Part shown: positions 26,068 through 34,477 of the stretch, piece after piece
How positions within the stretch are numbered: the first letter of the stretch is position 1
Layout of the letters: every line of letters begins with the position of its first letter
DNA from: Pseudomonadota bacterium
GTDB lineage: Bacteria; Pseudomonadota; Alphaproteobacteria; Rhizobiales; Xanthobacteraceae
Direction: 5' to 3'
DNA: 64,000 bases
NCBI GenBank assembly: GCA_023387735.1
Contig: JAEWHP010000012.1
Span: forward strand, 1-64,000
The notes under the pieces: generated by a model
What the model was told of the DNA's origin: nothing
Seen by the model: only the letters and a program-made list of their open reading frames with translations
Database searches by the model: none
Translations under genes and position numbers: made by a program

Positions 26068-27618
26068 GTGGAACCGGTTAACGCTCGCTCGATGATCAGT
26101 GCCGCGGCAACGGCCGCGGTCAACGCCACCTTTGACCGGCCGCCGGCTGAACGGCGGCGCAGGCTGTCGCCCGCGGCGCTTGCCGTCGCCAGCCGAAAAG
26201 TCGGCCGCGCCTATTCGCCGATCGTAATCACGGGCGCGGTTCGCGTCGCCGATTTCGTGATGCTGAGCGCCATCGGCATCTCGCTCTATTTCGCCTATGT
26301 CGTCCGCCTCAGCGGCTTCAGCTGGGAATATATTGCGGCGATCTTCGCCATGACGGCGTCAGCCGTGCTCTGCTTCCAGGCTGCCGACATCTATGACGTC
26401 CAGGTATTCCGCGGCCAGTTGCGCCAGATGTCGCGGATGGTTTCATCCTGGGCCTTCGTGTTCCTGCTGTTCATCGGCGCATCCTTCGTCGTCAAGCGCG
26501 GCGGCGATATTTCGCGGCTCTGGCTCACGGCATTCTTCTTCACGGGGCTGGCGGCGCTGCTGGCCGAGCGCGTGTTCCTGCGATCGCTCGTCCGCCGCTG
26601 GGCGCGCCAGGGCCGGCTCGATCGCCGCACCATCGTGGTCGGCGCGGACGAAAGCGGCGAACAGCTCGTCCAGGCGCTCAAGGCTCAGGACGATTCCGAT
26701 ATCGAAATACTCGGCGTGTTCGACGACCGCAACGACGACCGCGCCATGGATACCTGCGCCGGCAGCCCGAAACTCGGCAAGGTCGACGACATCGTCGAAT
26801 TCGCCCGGCGCACCCGCGTCGACCTCGTGTTGTTCGCGCTGCCGATCTCGGCCGAGACGCGCATTCTCGAGATGCTCAAGAAGCTGTGGGTGCTGCCGGT
26901 GGATATCCGGCTTTCCGCCCATACCAACAAGCTGCGCTTCCGCCCCCGCTCCTATTCCTATCTCGGCGAGGTGCCGACGCTCGATGTGTTCGAAGCGCCC
27001 ATCACCGACTGGGACCTGGTGATGAAGTGGCTGTTCGACCACGTCGTCGGCTTTGCGATCCTGCTGCTGGCGCTGCCGGTGATGGGTCTGGTCGCGCTCG
27101 CGGTCAAGCTCGACAGCCCGGGCCCGGTGCTGTTCCGCCAGAAGCGGTTCGGCTTCAACAACGAGCGCATCGACGTCTTCAAGTTCCGCTCGATGTACCA
27201 CGAGCATGCCGATCCGCTGGCCACCAGGGTCGTGACCAAGGGCGATCCGCGCGTCACCCGCGTCGGCCGCTTCATCCGCAAGACCAGCCTCGACGAATTG
27301 CCGCAGCTGTTCAACGTGGTGTTCAAGAGCAACCTTTCGCTGGTCGGTCCCCGCCCGCACGCCGTGCAGGGCAAGTTGCAGAGCCGGCTGTTCGACGAGG
27401 CCGTCGACGGCTATTTCGCCCGCCACCGCGTCAAGCCAGGCATCACCGGCTGGGCGCAGATCAACGGCTGGCGCGGCGAAGTCGATACCGACGAGAAGAT
27501 CCAGAAGCGCGTCGAATTCGATCTTTATTACATCGAGAACTGGTCGGTGTTGTTCGACCTCTACATCCTGCTCAAGACGCCGCTGGCGCTGATGACCAAG
27601 AACGAGAACGCGTATTAA
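26068..27618 (+). CDS. Undecaprenyl-phosphate sugar phosphotransferase (WcaJ/ExoY-type)
   Basis: This ~516-residue membrane enzyme puts the first sugar-1-phosphate on undecaprenyl phosphate. Several N-terminal helices precede a Rossmann-like domain (RTIVVGADESGEQLVQAL, DIEILGVFDDRNDD). Another helix is followed by the catalytic domain: VKLDSPGPVLFRQKRFGFNNERIDVFKFRSM, RVTRVGRFIRKTSLDELPQLFNVV, SLVGPRPHAV and KPGITGWAQINGWRGE. This matches undecaprenyl-phosphate glucose phosphotransferases. The GTG at 26068 (VEPVNARS) is preferred; TTG 25972 and ATG 26092 are alternatives. It follows the glycosyltransferase and precedes the polymerase. Confidence 0.92.
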   Translation: MEPVNARSMISAAATAAVNATFDRPPAERRRRLSPAALAVASRKVGRAYSPIVITGAVRVADFVMLSAIGISLYFAYVVRLSGFSWEYIAAIFAMTASAVLCFQAADIYDVQVFRGQLRQMSRMVSSWAFVFLLFIGASFVVKRGGDISRLWLTAFFFTGLAALLAERVFLRSLVRRWARQGRLDRRTIVVGADESGEQLVQALKAQDDSDIEILGVFDDRNDDRAMDTCAGSPKLGKVDDIVEFARRTRVDLVLFALPISAETRILEMLKKLWVLPVDIRLSAHTNKLRFRPRSYSYLGEVPTLDVFEAPITDWDLVMKWLFDHVVGFAILLLALPVMGLVALAVKLDSPGPVLFRQKRFGFNNERIDVFKFRSMYHEHADPLATRVVTKGDPRVTRVGRFIRKTSLDELPQLFNVVFKSNLSLVGPRPHAVQGKLQSRLFDEAVDGYFARHRVKPGITGWAQINGWRGEVDTDEKIQKRVEFDLYYIENWSVLFDLYILLKTPLALMTKNENAY

Positions 27619-27667
27619 GTTGAGAGAATAGCAGCTACGTCGTCCTGTTGAGTTGCGTGAGTAAGTA

Positions 27668-28912
27668 ATGGCGTATGCGGCGACAGCCGGGAATTCCTTC
27701 GTGCCGACGGCCGCACCCGGCGTGCTTGCGCTGCAGCGTGCGATGGTATGGCTGACCGGCGCGTCCATCGCCATCGTCTTCATCGAACCCAGCCCCTATG
27801 AACTGGTCACGCTTGCGGCGACACTGATCTTTTTCGCAACCGGCATGCGGATGCGGCTGGTGTTCATGCCGCTGCTGTTGCTGCTGTTCCTGGTCAATCT
27901 CGGCTACAGCGTCAGTTCGATCGCCGTGTTCGACCGGCCCGGTGTCCCGAACTGGATCGCGACTTCCTGGTACATGGCGGTCACCGTTATCTTCTTCGCG
28001 ATGGTGATCTCGGAGGACACCGCGGCGCGGCTCGACATGCTCCGGCGCGGCCTCGTCGTCGGCGCGCTGATCGCGTCGATTGCGGGAATCGCGGGCTATT
28101 TCAACCTGATCCCCGGCGGGCGGGACCTGCTGACGCTGTATGACCGCGCGCGCGGCACCTACAAGGATCCGAACGTGTACGCCGCATTCCTGGTCCTCCC
28201 GGCGCTGTTCACGCTGCAAAGCGTGGTCTCGGACAGGATCGGCAAGGCGTTCCGCAACGCGATCGCGTTCGGCATCATCTCGCTGGCCATTCTGCTGGCG
28301 TTCTCGCGCGCCGCATGGGGCATGCTGATCCTCACCTCCGCCTCGATGCTGGCGCTGATGGTGCTGACCAGCCGCTCGCAATCGCAACGCTCACGCATCA
28401 TCGTGATCGCACTCGTTACCATGGGGCTGGCGGCGGCGCTGGTCGTGGTGCTGCTGTCGCTCGATACCGTCTCGCAACTGTTCAAACAGCGGGCGAGCTT
28501 CGATCAGGGCTATGACACTGGCCGCTTCGGCCGCTTCGGCCGGCACATCCTCGGCGCCGAGATGGCACTCGGGCTGCCGCTCGGCATCGGGCCGCTGCAG
28601 TTCAACCGCTTCTTTCCGGAAGACACCCACAACTCGTACCTCAACGCGTTCATGTCCGGCGGCTGGCTGTCCGGCGTCTGCTATCCCGCACTGATCTTCA
28701 TCACGGTCCTGACGGGCTTCCGTTATGTGTTCGTCTGCGTGCCGTGGCAGTGGACGTATCTCGCGATCTTTTCGGCGTTTCTCGGCACGGTGGGTGAAGG
28801 CTTCATCATCGACACCGACCATTGGCGGCATTTCTGGCTGATGCTGGGCGTGATGTGGGGCATGTTCGTCGCCGCCGAGCGCTGGAAAAGGGCGAACGCG
28901 CGCGGTCTGTAG
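27668..28912 (+). CDS. O-antigen ligase/Wzy-like polymerase
   Basis: This 414-residue protein has about ten to twelve hydrophobic helices. The family signature DRARGTYKDPNVYAAFLVLPALF sits near residue 160, and the large loop before GIGPLQFNRFFPEDTHNSYLNAFMSGGWL carries the conserved His. Members either polymerise exopolysaccharide repeat units (Wzy/ExoQ) or ligate O-antigen (WaaL). Its place after the priming transferase favours a polymerase. No flippase gene is seen in the window, so the locus is incomplete here. Confidence 0.85.
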   Translation: MAYAATAGNSFVPTAAPGVLALQRAMVWLTGASIAIVFIEPSPYELVTLAATLIFFATGMRMRLVFMPLLLLLFLVNLGYSVSSIAVFDRPGVPNWIATSWYMAVTVIFFAMVISEDTAARLDMLRRGLVVGALIASIAGIAGYFNLIPGGRDLLTLYDRARGTYKDPNVYAAFLVLPALFTLQSVVSDRIGKAFRNAIAFGIISLAILLAFSRAAWGMLILTSASMLALMVLTSRSQSQRSRIIVIALVTMGLAAALVVVLLSLDTVSQLFKQRASFDQGYDTGRFGRFGRHILGAEMALGLPLGIGPLQFNRFFPEDTHNSYLNAFMSGGWLSGVCYPALIFITVLTGFRYVFVCVPWQWTYLAIFSAFLGTVGEGFIIDTDHWRHFWLMLGVMWGMFVAAERWKRANARGL

Positions 28913-28999
28913 GGTGGGTTAGGCGAAGGCGTAACCCACCGGCCGAACCAACCGCGCGTCGAGAGCTTGGTGGGTTACGCTGCGCTAACCCACCCTACG
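28909..28999. repeat. Palindromic intergenic repeat (TGTAGGGTGGGTTAG type)
   Basis: It begins TGTAGGGTGGGTTAGGCG and ends CGCTAACCCACCCTACGA. Inner segments GTAACCCACC and GGTGGGTTAC also pair. The first bases overlap the stop codon of the polymerase gene. It separates two convergent genes and could form a strong hairpin in either transcript. Confidence 0.85.
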
Positions 29000-29001
29000 A
29001 C

Positions 29002-30180
29002 TTACTTCTCCACCGCGAATGTCAATCCGGCGTGATCGACCAGCCGCTTGATCAACTTGTGCTGCATCGCCGCCCCCGGAGTCCAGATTCCCGCCGGCAC
29101 GTCCGGCGTATCGCGCAAGAGACAGATCGCGCATTCCGAGATCATCTTCGAGGTCGAGCCATACCCGGGATCGCGGTCGCCCTTCACCGATGCACGAACC
29201 TGGCGGCCGTCGGGAGCGAAGGCGACAAAGAGCAGATCATAGCCCCCATTCTCACGCTCTTCCTTCGACGGCCCCTCTCCCGGCTTGGGGGCATTGGGAC
29301 CGGTCTTTTCGGTGTTGGCGGCCATCACGCGTTTGGCGTTGGCCTCGCCCTTCTCGCCGGGCCCCGTCAAGACCATCTCGTCGTAGACGAACTCCTTGCC
29401 GTACGGAAAGCCCATCAGCATGTTCGAGCGGTGGACGTTGCGGGTGTTGATCAGCGCCATCATGAAGGGCGCGCTCCAGGATTGCAGGTCCTCCTCATAG
29501 GCCGGTTTGCTGCCCGGCGGCTGCTTTGGGCCTTTAAATCCAGGCGTCAGCGCAAACGGATCCTTGAGCATCGCCACGAGGCTGAGATCCTTGGCAACCG
29601 CCTCGAAGGTCGCCTTGGCGCTCGCCGCCGTGCCACCCGAAAGCGTGCCGCGCATGTCGCGCACTCGCCCCTTGACGCGCGAAGCCGGCGCGCCGAACAC
29701 CCGTTTGGCTTCCTCCTGCGCATAGAACGCACCGAGTTCGAACGGCACCGAGTCGAACCCGCACGAAAACACGATGCGCGCGCCGCTCGCTTTCGCGGCG
29801 GCCTCATGCCTGTCGATCACCTGGCGCATCCACAGCGGCTCGCCGCAGAGATCGAAATAGTCGACGCCTGCCGCCACGCAGGCGGCGATCAACTCGTTGC
29901 CGTAGAACTGATACGGGCCGACGGTGGAGATCACCGACTTCGCCTGCTCCACCATTGCCTTCAACGACGCCGGATCGCTGGCGTCGGCGACGATCAGCGG
30001 CGTATCCGCGGGCGCGCCGATCGCATCGCGGACCGAGGCGAGCTTGTCCTTGCTGCGCCCGGCCATCGCCCATTTCAGATTGGCGTCGCCCTTGTAGTGG
30101 GCGGCAAGATACTCGGCGACCAGTTGGCCGGTAAAACCGGTGGCGCCATAGACGACGATGTCGAACTTCGACGAAGACAT
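29002..30180 (-). CDS. Saccharopine dehydrogenase-like NADP-binding oxidoreductase
   Basis: This 392-residue protein begins with a Rossmann motif, FDIVVYGATGFTGQLVAEYL, and continues LKWAMAGRSKDKL and VISTVGPYQFYGNELIAACVAAGVDYFDLCGE, which are typical of the saccharopine dehydrogenase/trans-acting enoyl reductase family. Members include mycobacterial enoyl reductases for lipid synthesis and many with no known substrate. FSCGFDSVPFELGAFYA is another family hallmark. No amino-acid pathway genes are nearby, so lysine metabolism is unlikely. Confidence 0.85.
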   Translation of the reverse strand: MSSSKFDIVVYGATGFTGQLVAEYLAAHYKGDANLKWAMAGRSKDKLASVRDAIGAPADTPLIVADASDPASLKAMVEQAKSVISTVGPYQFYGNELIAACVAAGVDYFDLCGEPLWMRQVIDRHEAAAKASGARIVFSCGFDSVPFELGAFYAQEEAKRVFGAPASRVKGRVRDMRGTLSGGTAASAKATFEAVAKDLSLVAMLKDPFALTPGFKGPKQPPGSKPAYEEDLQSWSAPFMMALINTRNVHRSNMLMGFPYGKEFVYDEMVLTGPGEKGEANAKRVMAANTEKTGPNAPKPGEGPSKEERENGGYDLLFVAFAPDGRQVRASVKGDRDPGYGSTSKMISECAICLLRDTPDVPAGIWTPGAAMQHKLIKRLVDHAGLTFAVEK

Positions 30181-30203
30181 TTTCGATTTCCCTTAGGACT
30201 CGC

Positions 30204-30228
30204 CATTGCGAGCCGGTGGCTCGCAATG
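30204..30228. repeat. Small palindromic hairpin (CATTGCGAGCC type)
   Basis: CATTGCGAGCC-GGT-GGCTCGCAATG forms an 11-bp perfect stem. It lies between two minus-strand genes. It resembles a rhizobial intergenic repeat core and lacks a T-run. Confidence 0.7.
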
Positions 30229-30253
30229 ACGGCTTCGGCCTCATTTCGCAAGC

Positions 30254-31039
30254 CTATTTCTTCGCGTAGGAAACGCCCATACCGGCGCGGACGTCAGCCT
30301 GAATGCCGTAGGGCGCGATGGGATAGCGCAGGCCGTTCTTCGCCAACTGCTTCATGCCGACGATGGCCTTGGCGAGATGCGCCGGCTGCAGCGCCATCAG
30401 CATCTCCTCGTCAGGCACACCGCCGTAGCGCCGCTCGGCAAAGCACGGCAACGAAAGGCTCGGTTCGCCGGTCTTGAGCGCCCTTCCCCAGGAATCGGCG
30501 CATGCGGTTTCGCCGACCACGCCCCATTCGAATTTCTTGTAGCCGGTGTATTGCAGGCCGTTGATCAGGATGATCATCTGGCCCGGCGTCGCGTAGACCA
30601 GGCAGATGTCCGGCGGATTGAGCCGGCCGCTGGTGAGCGGGCTCACCGCCATCGCCTGGTAGCGCCCGAAAGGTACCACGTCGAGCGCTTCCTGGCGCTT
30701 GCGCGCATCCTCCGCCGTGCCGTGCCAGACGCCGACATAGTTTTCGCCGGCGAGCCACTTCTCGTCCTGCGGCGCGAGACCGATCACCGCGCGGCATTGC
30801 GCGCCGACCAAGTCTTCGCCTGTTATTCCAACAGTCCAGCCGAGCCGCGAGGCCATGCTGACGATCTGGTCGGTGGTATGCACCGCCGAGGGGCGCCGGA
30901 TCTTCGGAATCGCCGTCATCTCCTCGACGCGGGCGAACATCTTGATGCCGATCACCGTCGTCCTCAGCCGAAGCAGGCTGTTGAGGTCGGCGACCATGCC
31001 GGCCAGATCGAATGCTTCCGGCGGCGTCTGCTGTTGCAT
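30254..31039 (-). CDS. DUF169 domain protein
   Basis: This 261-residue protein matches DUF169 along its length: DLNSLLRLRTTVIGIKMF at the start, GWTVGITGEDLVGAQCRAVIGL, the FGRYQAMAVSPL stretch and DICLVYATPGQMIILINGLQYTGYKKFEWGVVGETACADSW. The family is widespread in anaerobes and proteobacteria and has conserved Cys residues (QCRAVIGL, ETACADSWG, LPCFAERRYG) that could bind metal or a cluster. Reaction unknown. The ATG follows GGGAGG by seven bases, a strong start. It is followed by the reductase gene on the same strand. Confidence 0.82.
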   Translation of the reverse strand: MQQQTPPEAFDLAGMVADLNSLLRLRTTVIGIKMFARVEEMTAIPKIRRPSAVHTTDQIVSMASRLGWTVGITGEDLVGAQCRAVIGLAPQDEKWLAGENYVGVWHGTAEDARKRQEALDVVPFGRYQAMAVSPLTSGRLNPPDICLVYATPGQMIILINGLQYTGYKKFEWGVVGETACADSWGRALKTGEPSLSLPCFAERRYGGVPDEEMLMALQPAHLAKAIVGMKQLAKNGLRYPIAPYGIQADVRAGMGVSYAKK

Positions 31040-31110
31040 GCTGTAACCTCCCGATCGGCGCGCTGAACCGCGCCTGTTGCTTCAATTGTAGCGCGACTGA
31101 AGACCCGCTG

Positions 31111-31914
31111 CTACTTCGCCGCCGGGCCCGGCAGCAAGTCGTCGATCCTGCCGGTGGCCCGGTACGCAATGAGCCCTATCCATTCGCGGATCGCGACGTC
31201 GGTTCGAGCCAATCCTTCAACGGCGACGTTGGAGAACGTTGTTAGATCGCCGCGCCCACCCACACGCCAATCGACTGGATAGGGCTCGATCGCAAATCCC
31301 GCCTTCCGAAACAGCCCGACAGACCGCGGCATATGAAAGGCCGACGTCACTAGCAGCCATCGCTCGCCGTCCTTTGGCGCGACCAGCGCCTTCGAGAAGT
31401 CGGCATTTTCCTTGGTGTTGCGCGATTGCCGTTCCATCGTCAGCCGCGACTTGTCGATGCCGAGGCTTTCGAAGATCTCGCCGGCGAAATCGGCTTCCCT
31501 GGCATCGTTGGAGACGAGGTTCGGACTGCCGCCGGAAAACACCACGCGCGCATTCGGATATCGCTTCGCCAGTGCCGCGGCCGCAATGATCCGGTCCGGC
31601 GCGCCCCGCACCACCGGCGTGCCGCGCGCGGCCGAAATGTCCGCATCGATCGACGCACCGAGCACGATGATGCCGTCAGGGGCGCCGCGTCCGGCATCCC
31701 ATGGCGGAAAACGCTGCTCCAGCGGATAGAGCAAGGCTGAACCCAGCGGCGACAGGCCGCAAATCACGAGCAACAGGACCGACGCAATCACCAGCTTGCG
31801 GCCGAGCAATGCAAACCGCGTGACCATCAGAACGGCGCCGATGAAGCCGACACCGATCAAAAAATTTGTCGGCAACAGCAGGAAGCCGATCGTCTTGGAC
31901 AGGGTAAAGAACAA
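31111..31914 (-). CDS. YdcF family (DUF218) membrane protein
   Basis: This ~267-residue protein has two or three N-terminal helices and a DUF218 domain: PDGIIVLGASIDAD, RIIAAAALAKRYPNARVVFSGGSPN, SRLTMERQSRNTKENADFS and WLLVTSAFHMPRSVGLFRKAGF. The family includes YdcF, SanA and ElyC, which act in envelope or lipid-carrier metabolism. The TTG at 31914 (FFTLSKTIGFLLLP) is chosen because the longer frame up to 32073 reads through an intergenic repeat at 31941-32034. Confidence 0.84.
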   Translation of the reverse strand: MFFTLSKTIGFLLLPTNFLIGVGFIGAVLMVTRFALLGRKLVIASVLLLVICGLSPLGSALLYPLEQRFPPWDAGRGAPDGIIVLGASIDADISAARGTPVVRGAPDRIIAAAALAKRYPNARVVFSGGSPNLVSNDAREADFAGEIFESLGIDKSRLTMERQSRNTKENADFSKALVAPKDGERWLLVTSAFHMPRSVGLFRKAGFAIEPYPVDWRVGGRGDLTTFSNVAVEGLARTDVAIREWIGLIAYRATGRIDDLLPGPAAK

Positions 31915-31940
31915 GGGGAGCCCCGGAAATTGACCGCCCC

Positions 31941-32034
31941 CGTCATACGCGGGCTTGACCCGTGTATCCATCCATCTTCGAAAAACGTCTCGCTCGAAAA
32001 TCGATGGATTGCCGGGTGAAGCCCGGCCATGATG
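31941..32034. repeat. Palindromic intergenic repeat (CGTCATNCGCGGGCTTGACCCG type)
   Basis: It begins CGTCATACGCGGGCTTGACC and ends GGTGAAGCCCGGCCATGATG, with an inner pair ATCCATCCATCTTCG and CGATGGATTG. It occupies the gap between the divergent ydcF-like and formamidase genes, so both promoters must lie in or beside it. Confidence 0.8.
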
Positions 32035-32071
32035 CCAACAGACGACAACAGCGCCTGCCAGAAAGCCGCCC

Positions 32072-33013
32072 ATGTCCCATCATCACCTGCATTCCAGCCC
32101 CGAAACCTGCCACTGGGGCTTCTTTGAAGCCAAGTTGAAGCCCGTCATGACCATCGCCAGCGGCGATGAAGTCACCATCGACACCGTGACCGGCGGCCCG
32201 GAAGTGGTGCCCGACCGGAGCAAGTTTCACGTGCCCGCGGAACTTGCAGCCATTCACGCCAAAAGCGAGCGGATGGTGCCGGGCCATATCCTCACGGGCC
32301 CGATCGCCGTGACCGGAGCCGAACCCGGCGACGTGCTGGAGGTCGACATCCTCGACGTCCAGCTCCGGCAGGATTGGGGCTACAACCTGATCCGGCCGCT
32401 GGCCGGCACCCTGCCCGACGATTTCCACGAGCCGCGGCTGCTGAACATCCCGCTGGACCGTGCGCGCATGGTTGGCCGGTTGCCGTGGGGCCTCGATCTG
32501 CCGCTTAAGCCGTTCTTCGGCGTGATGGGCGTGGCGCCGCCGCCGGCGTGGGGCCGCATCACCTCGCTGATACCGCGCGCGATGGGCGGCAACCTCGACA
32601 ACAAGGAACTCGGTGCCGGCGCCAAACTATTCCTGCCGGTGTTCGTGCCGGGCGCGCTGTTCTCCTGCGGCGACGGCCATGGCGTGCAGGGCGACGGCGA
32701 AGTCTGTGTCACCGCGATCGAGACCGCGCTGCAGGGGCGCTTCCGCCTGACGCTACGCAAGGATCTGCGGCTGGACTATCCGCGCGCCGAGACGCCAACG
32801 CACTACATGACGATGGCGATGGATCCCGATCTCGACCAGTGCGTGGTGCGCGCGCTGCGCGACATGATCGTGCTGCTCGGTGAAAAGCGCAACCTGTCGC
32901 GCGAGGACGCCTACACGCTGTGCAGCCTCGCCGCCGATTTGCGCGTGACCCAGACCGTCAACGGCTCCAAGGGCATTCACTGCATGATCGCCAAGACGGT
33001 CGTGCACGGATAG
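32072..33013 (+). CDS. Acetamidase/formamidase family protein
   Basis: This 313-residue protein matches the acetamidase/formamidase family. Seen are TIDTVTGGPEVVP near the start, GHILTGPIAVTGAEPGDVLEVDILDV, FFGVMGVAPP, GGNLDNKELGAGAKLFLPVFVPGALFSCGDGHGVQGDGEVCVTAIE and a C-terminal SLAADLRVTQTVNGSKGIHCMI. The GDGHGVQGDGE segment carries the metal and active-site residues. Members release ammonia from short amides. No amide transporter genes are adjacent. Confidence 0.93.
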   Translation: MSHHHLHSSPETCHWGFFEAKLKPVMTIASGDEVTIDTVTGGPEVVPDRSKFHVPAELAAIHAKSERMVPGHILTGPIAVTGAEPGDVLEVDILDVQLRQDWGYNLIRPLAGTLPDDFHEPRLLNIPLDRARMVGRLPWGLDLPLKPFFGVMGVAPPPAWGRITSLIPRAMGGNLDNKELGAGAKLFLPVFVPGALFSCGDGHGVQGDGEVCVTAIETALQGRFRLTLRKDLRLDYPRAETPTHYMTMAMDPDLDQCVVRALRDMIVLLGEKRNLSREDAYTLCSLAADLRVTQTVNGSKGIHCMIAKTVVHG

Positions 33014-33019
33014 GGCGGC

Positions 33020-33367
33020 TCACAGTTCCGAGCGCAGCGCGAGCCTGGCGTGAAAGGCGACGCTGGTTTTGCCGACCAGCGCCGTTCCGTGGACGTCGGC
33101 GGCATCGGCCGAATATGAACCGGTAAAGCCGCATGTGACTTCGCGGCCGCCGAACAGCGGCCGCACGCCGGCCGATCTGGTGTGCTCGTTGGTGATCAGC
33201 TCGCCGCGCCATTTGCCGCGATCGGCGGTGTAGGAGCCGGTATAGTAGAAGTACGAGTCGCCGCCGGCGATCTTGCCGTCGAACAGCATGATGACGCCGT
33301 GGGCACGGCCGTGCCCGCCGTCAGTCATTTCGATCTCAATGCTGTAGAGCCCGTTCGTCAGTTTCAT
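33020..33367 (-). CDS. GrlR-like small regulatory protein
   Basis: This 115-residue protein resembles the GrlR family: LTNGLYSIEIEM, GVIMLFDGKIAGGDSYFYYTGSY, WRGELITNEHT and a C-terminal GTALVGKTSVAFHARL. In enteropathogenic E. coli GrlR is an eight-stranded barrel that binds and silences the activator GrlA. GrlR-like proteins in other bacteria have no defined partner, and no GrlA-like gene is adjacent here. The ATG at 33367 is chosen. The frame stays open to 33466 but the extra residues do not fit the family. It is convergent with the formamidase gene. Confidence 0.72.
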   Translation of the reverse strand: MKLTNGLYSIEIEMTDGGHGRAHGVIMLFDGKIAGGDSYFYYTGSYTADRGKWRGELITNEHTRSAGVRPLFGGREVTCGFTGSYSADAADVHGTALVGKTSVAFHARLALRSEL

Positions 33368-33543
33368 TGCGCCCACGGTGCCGTCTTCCGCCGACATCAT
33401 CGTCGTTGCGCGCGCTGCGAAGCAATCAGAAATCGCCGCCGCGGCTGGTGCGTTTCGCCGCGCCATCGCAGCCCACCGGGGCCAGACTCCGGGGGCGTTC
33501 AGGGGCCCGCGCCCCCATCCACACCCCTAGCGATCCATTTTCG

Positions 33544-33647
33544 TTATATTTTTCAATATAATACGAGGCTATCCACAAGACTGTTGACTGCTGTGTGCAA
33601 AACTAAATAGAGTCTAAATAGATACTTTTCAGTACACCTTTTGCACA
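33544..33647. promoter_or_regulatory. AT-rich control region with two inverted repeats upstream of the RHH-like gene
   Basis: TTATATT-TTTC-AATATAA (33544-33561) is a 7-bp inverted repeat that could be an operator or a weak terminator. TGTGCAAAA (33594-33602) and TTTTGCACA (33639-33647) are a perfect 9-bp inverted pair 36 bases apart, the second ending 13 bases before the ATG at 33661. A TTGACT at 33584-33589 may be a -35 element. The stretch is clearly less GC-rich than its surroundings. Confidence 0.5.
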
Positions 33648-33660
33648 GTAGCGTTTTCCC

Positions 33661-33861
33661 ATGGCTACAGAAAAAGCCGAAACCGACCGCGTTCCCGTTA
33701 CGTTGGCGCTTTCGACCATCAATTATCTTGAGCGATTGGTGAGACAGGGCACCCACGGCACAAGCGTTCCCGGCGTTGCACGGACCCTTATCGAGGAAGG
33801 CATTCGGCTCGCCATCAAGGATGGGCTGCTTGCGATCCGCGACAACGGAAAGCCGTCCTGA
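33661..33861 (+). CDS. Small ribbon-helix-helix-like protein
   Basis: This 66-residue protein starts MATEKAETDRVPVTLALSTINYLERLV and has VARTLIEEGIRLAIKDGLL later. A short strand (VPVTLALS) followed by two helices is the layout of a ribbon-helix-helix DNA-binding fold. The call is by pattern only. Inverted repeats just upstream would suit self-regulation. The gcrA-like gene starts 34 bases after its stop, so they are probably one transcript. Confidence 0.6.
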   Translation: MATEKAETDRVPVTLALSTINYLERLVRQGTHGTSVPGVARTLIEEGIRLAIKDGLLAIRDNGKPS

Positions 33862-33895
33862 CGGGAATTTTCGAGGCGCGGCGGATCCATAGAAA

Positions 33896-34378
33896 ATGGG
33901 GCCGCATATGTTTGCTAACAGACCGACCTGGACCACCGAACGCGTCGAACTGCTCAAGGGCCACTTCGACGCCGGCCTCTCCTGCCGCGAGATTGCCGCC
34001 GCCATCGGCGTCACCCGCAACGCCGTGATCGGCAAGCTCGCGCGCCTCGAATTGACCCGCGGACCCGCACGGGCCAAGCCGCGCACGGACAAGACCGCGC
34101 GCGAGCGCTCGCGCAAATCCATCCCGCGCCTGCAGTACCGGATGCTGCAGGACGTCTTCGAAAGCGAACAGCCGTCAGTCGAAGAGCCGATTTCCAGCGA
34201 GCGCCGCTGCTCGCTCTTCGAACTCGGCAACGAGCGATGCCGCTGGCCGATCGGAACGCCCGGCGCCGAGGATTTTTGTTTCTGCGGCAACACGCCTATC
34301 GAGGGCATGCCCTATTGCTCGGGGCATACCCGTCTCGCCTACCGCCCCGGCTTGCGCCAGCGCGTCACGCGTGGATAG
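33896..34378 (+). CDS. gcrA: GcrA cell cycle regulator family protein
   Basis: This 160-residue protein has the GcrA layout. The N-terminal helix-turn-helix (WTTERVELLKGHFDAGLSCREIAAAIG-VTRNAVIGKLARLEL) binds methylated promoter DNA in Caulobacter. A basic linker and a C-terminal domain with CRWPIGTPG, FCFCG and MPYCSGH follow, and that domain contacts sigma-70. GcrA works with the CcrM methylase to activate cell-cycle genes. Rhizobial genomes can carry more than one copy, so this may be a paralogue. ATG 33896 or 33908 could be the start. A perfect terminator follows at 34442-34476. Confidence 0.9.
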   Translation: MGPHMFANRPTWTTERVELLKGHFDAGLSCREIAAAIGVTRNAVIGKLARLELTRGPARAKPRTDKTARERSRKSIPRLQYRMLQDVFESEQPSVEEPISSERRCSLFELGNERCRWPIGTPGAEDFCFCGNTPIEGMPYCSGHTRLAYRPGLRQRVTRG

Positions 34379-34433
34379 AGCGTTTTCGAGCGAAGTGGGA
34401 ACCGGTTCGCGTCAAGAAAACGCGTCAGAACTA
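34379..34433. repeat. Interspersed repeat (GCGTTTTCGAGCGAAGTGGG type)
   Basis: The stretch reads GAGCGTTTTCGAGCGAAGTG and then GTTCGCGTCAAGAAAACGCG. Its ends pair as GCGTTTTC and GAAAACGC. A near-identical unit is familiar from Bradyrhizobium and Rhodopseudomonas intergenic DNA. That recognition is from memory. It directly follows the gcrA stop. Confidence 0.68.
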
Positions 34434-34441
34434 GAATCTGG

Positions 34442-34476
34442 AGCCCCGTTCCGACTCAATCGGAACGGGGCTAGTT
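34442..34476. terminator. Strong intrinsic terminator between convergent genes
   Basis: AGCCCCGTTCCGA-CTCAA-TCGGAACGGGGCT is a 13-bp perfect stem followed on the plus strand by AGTTTTC. It ends the gcrA transcript and lies one base from the stop of the convergent SDR gene. Confidence 0.88.
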
Positions 34477-34477
34477 T

